NCBI RefSeq assembly: GCF_000971985.1
Contig: NZ_LAQQ01000001.1
Span: 372,001 to 436,000, forward strand
DNA: 64,000 nucleotides
DNA from: Paenibacillus dauci
GTDB taxonomy: Bacteria > Bacillota > Bacilli > Paenibacillales > Paenibacillaceae
Reading direction: 5' to 3'
Made by a program: the position numbers and the translations under genes. Each line of letters opens with the position of its first letter. The stretch's first letter is position 1. The notes under the pieces are model-generated. The model saw nothing but the letters and a program-made list of their open reading frames with translations, made no database searches and was not told the origin of the DNA. Below are positions 63,717 to 64,000 of the stretch, in pieces.

Positions 63717-63791
63717 ATGTGGTGCCAGCAGCATGGATCCATGGATCAACGTACTGCGTGTATAGGGTCTCGCTGTTGATCTCCGATCGTT

Positions 63792-64000
63792 TTATTCATG
63801 AGGCGCAGCCAATTGTTCCAGTACCTGCAGCAGGTCACTGCCGGTTCCCAACTTGTATCCCTGCTGGGCATAACGTATATTCTGATACGGGTCTACTACC
63901 AGTACAATCGGACGCTGTTCGCCGCGTATGTGCTGCATGGTTTCCTTTAACCCGGATAGCATATTCAGATTCTGATCTACCCGCAGATGTATCTGTCCGG
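63792..64000 (-). CDS. C-terminal part of a peroxiredoxin/thioredoxin-fold-like protein, cut by the window edge
   Basis: The last 68 codons of a gene that continues beyond 64000: it ends QRPIVLVVDPYQNIRYAQQGY, then KLGTGSDLLQVLEQLAAPHE and TAA. The strand-turn pattern LVVDPYQNIRY..QGY resembles the end of AhpC/TSA-type or TlpA-like redoxins (VDxxGxIxYxxxG). The active-site region lies outside the window, so the assignment is tentative. Confidence 0.5.
   Translation of the reverse strand, partial: GQIHLRVDQNLNMLSGLKETMQHIRGEQRPIVLVVDPYQNIRYAQQGYKLGTGSDLLQVLEQLAAPHE

Overview
The window looks like chromosomal DNA of a low-to-mid GC, Gram-positive, spore-former-type Bacillota, most likely Paenibacillus or a close relative. 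Pointers are strong AGGAGG-type ribosome sites with many GTG/TTG starts, T-box and RAT leaders, Zur, CzrA and cre-like sites, an S-layer-homology surface protein, a CYP102 P450 with its FatR/Bm3R1-type repressor and operator, secreted pectinases, and a second YidC behind an upstream ORF. I see no phage, transposase, CRISPR, tRNA or rRNA.

Layout. 1-7 kb: small uncharacterised genes, including a SUKH (SMI1/KNR4) protein and other immunity-like proteins, an AAA ATPase, and two tandem COG0523 (ZagA/YciC-type) zinc GTPase genes, each behind a Zur-type box; the second copy is frameshifted. 7-10 kb: a three-gene set of B-box-like membrane protein, divergent Lgt paralogue and MJ0619/Tes-like radical SAM enzyme, a candidate lipid-modification module. 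10-15 kb: CYP102 monooxygenase, its TetR repressor and small genes. 15.7-18.6 kb: ArsR regulator and a four-domain CoA-disulfide reductase/rhodanese/TusA/DsrE fusion. 18.8-29 kb: NlpC/P60 hydrolase with a possible c-di-AMP leader, PilZ protein, CadA-type P-ATPase, MarR/MFS and TetR/MATE efflux pairs, and glutaminyl-tRNA synthetase behind a T-box. 29.7-34 kb: arsRBC, a CzrA-type sensor and a cation diffusion facilitator. 34-39.4 kb: a 1764-residue SLH-anchored surface protein. 39.6-45 kb: ZIP transporter, LrgAB/CidAB pair, YidC2 with a MifM-like leader ORF, and a RAT-controlled 6-phospho-beta-glucosidase. 45-56 kb: MerR/SDR pair, a membrane protein, a molybdopterin oxidoreductase with a C-terminal LysM domain, a sugar-type oxidoreductase abutting a ribokinase remnant, an aldo/keto reductase, BrnQ and an AraC regulator. 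56-61 kb: pectinesterase and multidomain pectate lyase. 61-64 kb: small hypotheticals, a HesB/YqkB-like protein, a DUF218 protein and a truncated thioredoxin-fold-like gene.

How the genes work together. Metal homeostasis is the strongest theme: Zur boxes on the zinc GTPases, nearly identical CzrA/CadC-type operators on cadA and the diffusion facilitator, a CzrA-like sensor between them, a ZIP importer and an ars operon. Plant-polymer use is the second theme: cre-like sites precede both the pectinase pair and the beta-glucosidase.

The most interesting signals are the MifM-like arrest-peptide leader of yidC2, whose acidic codons sit just before a hairpin sequestering the yidC2 ribosome site, and the radical SAM/Lgt-like operon. 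All names come from reading motifs by eye; no database search was run.
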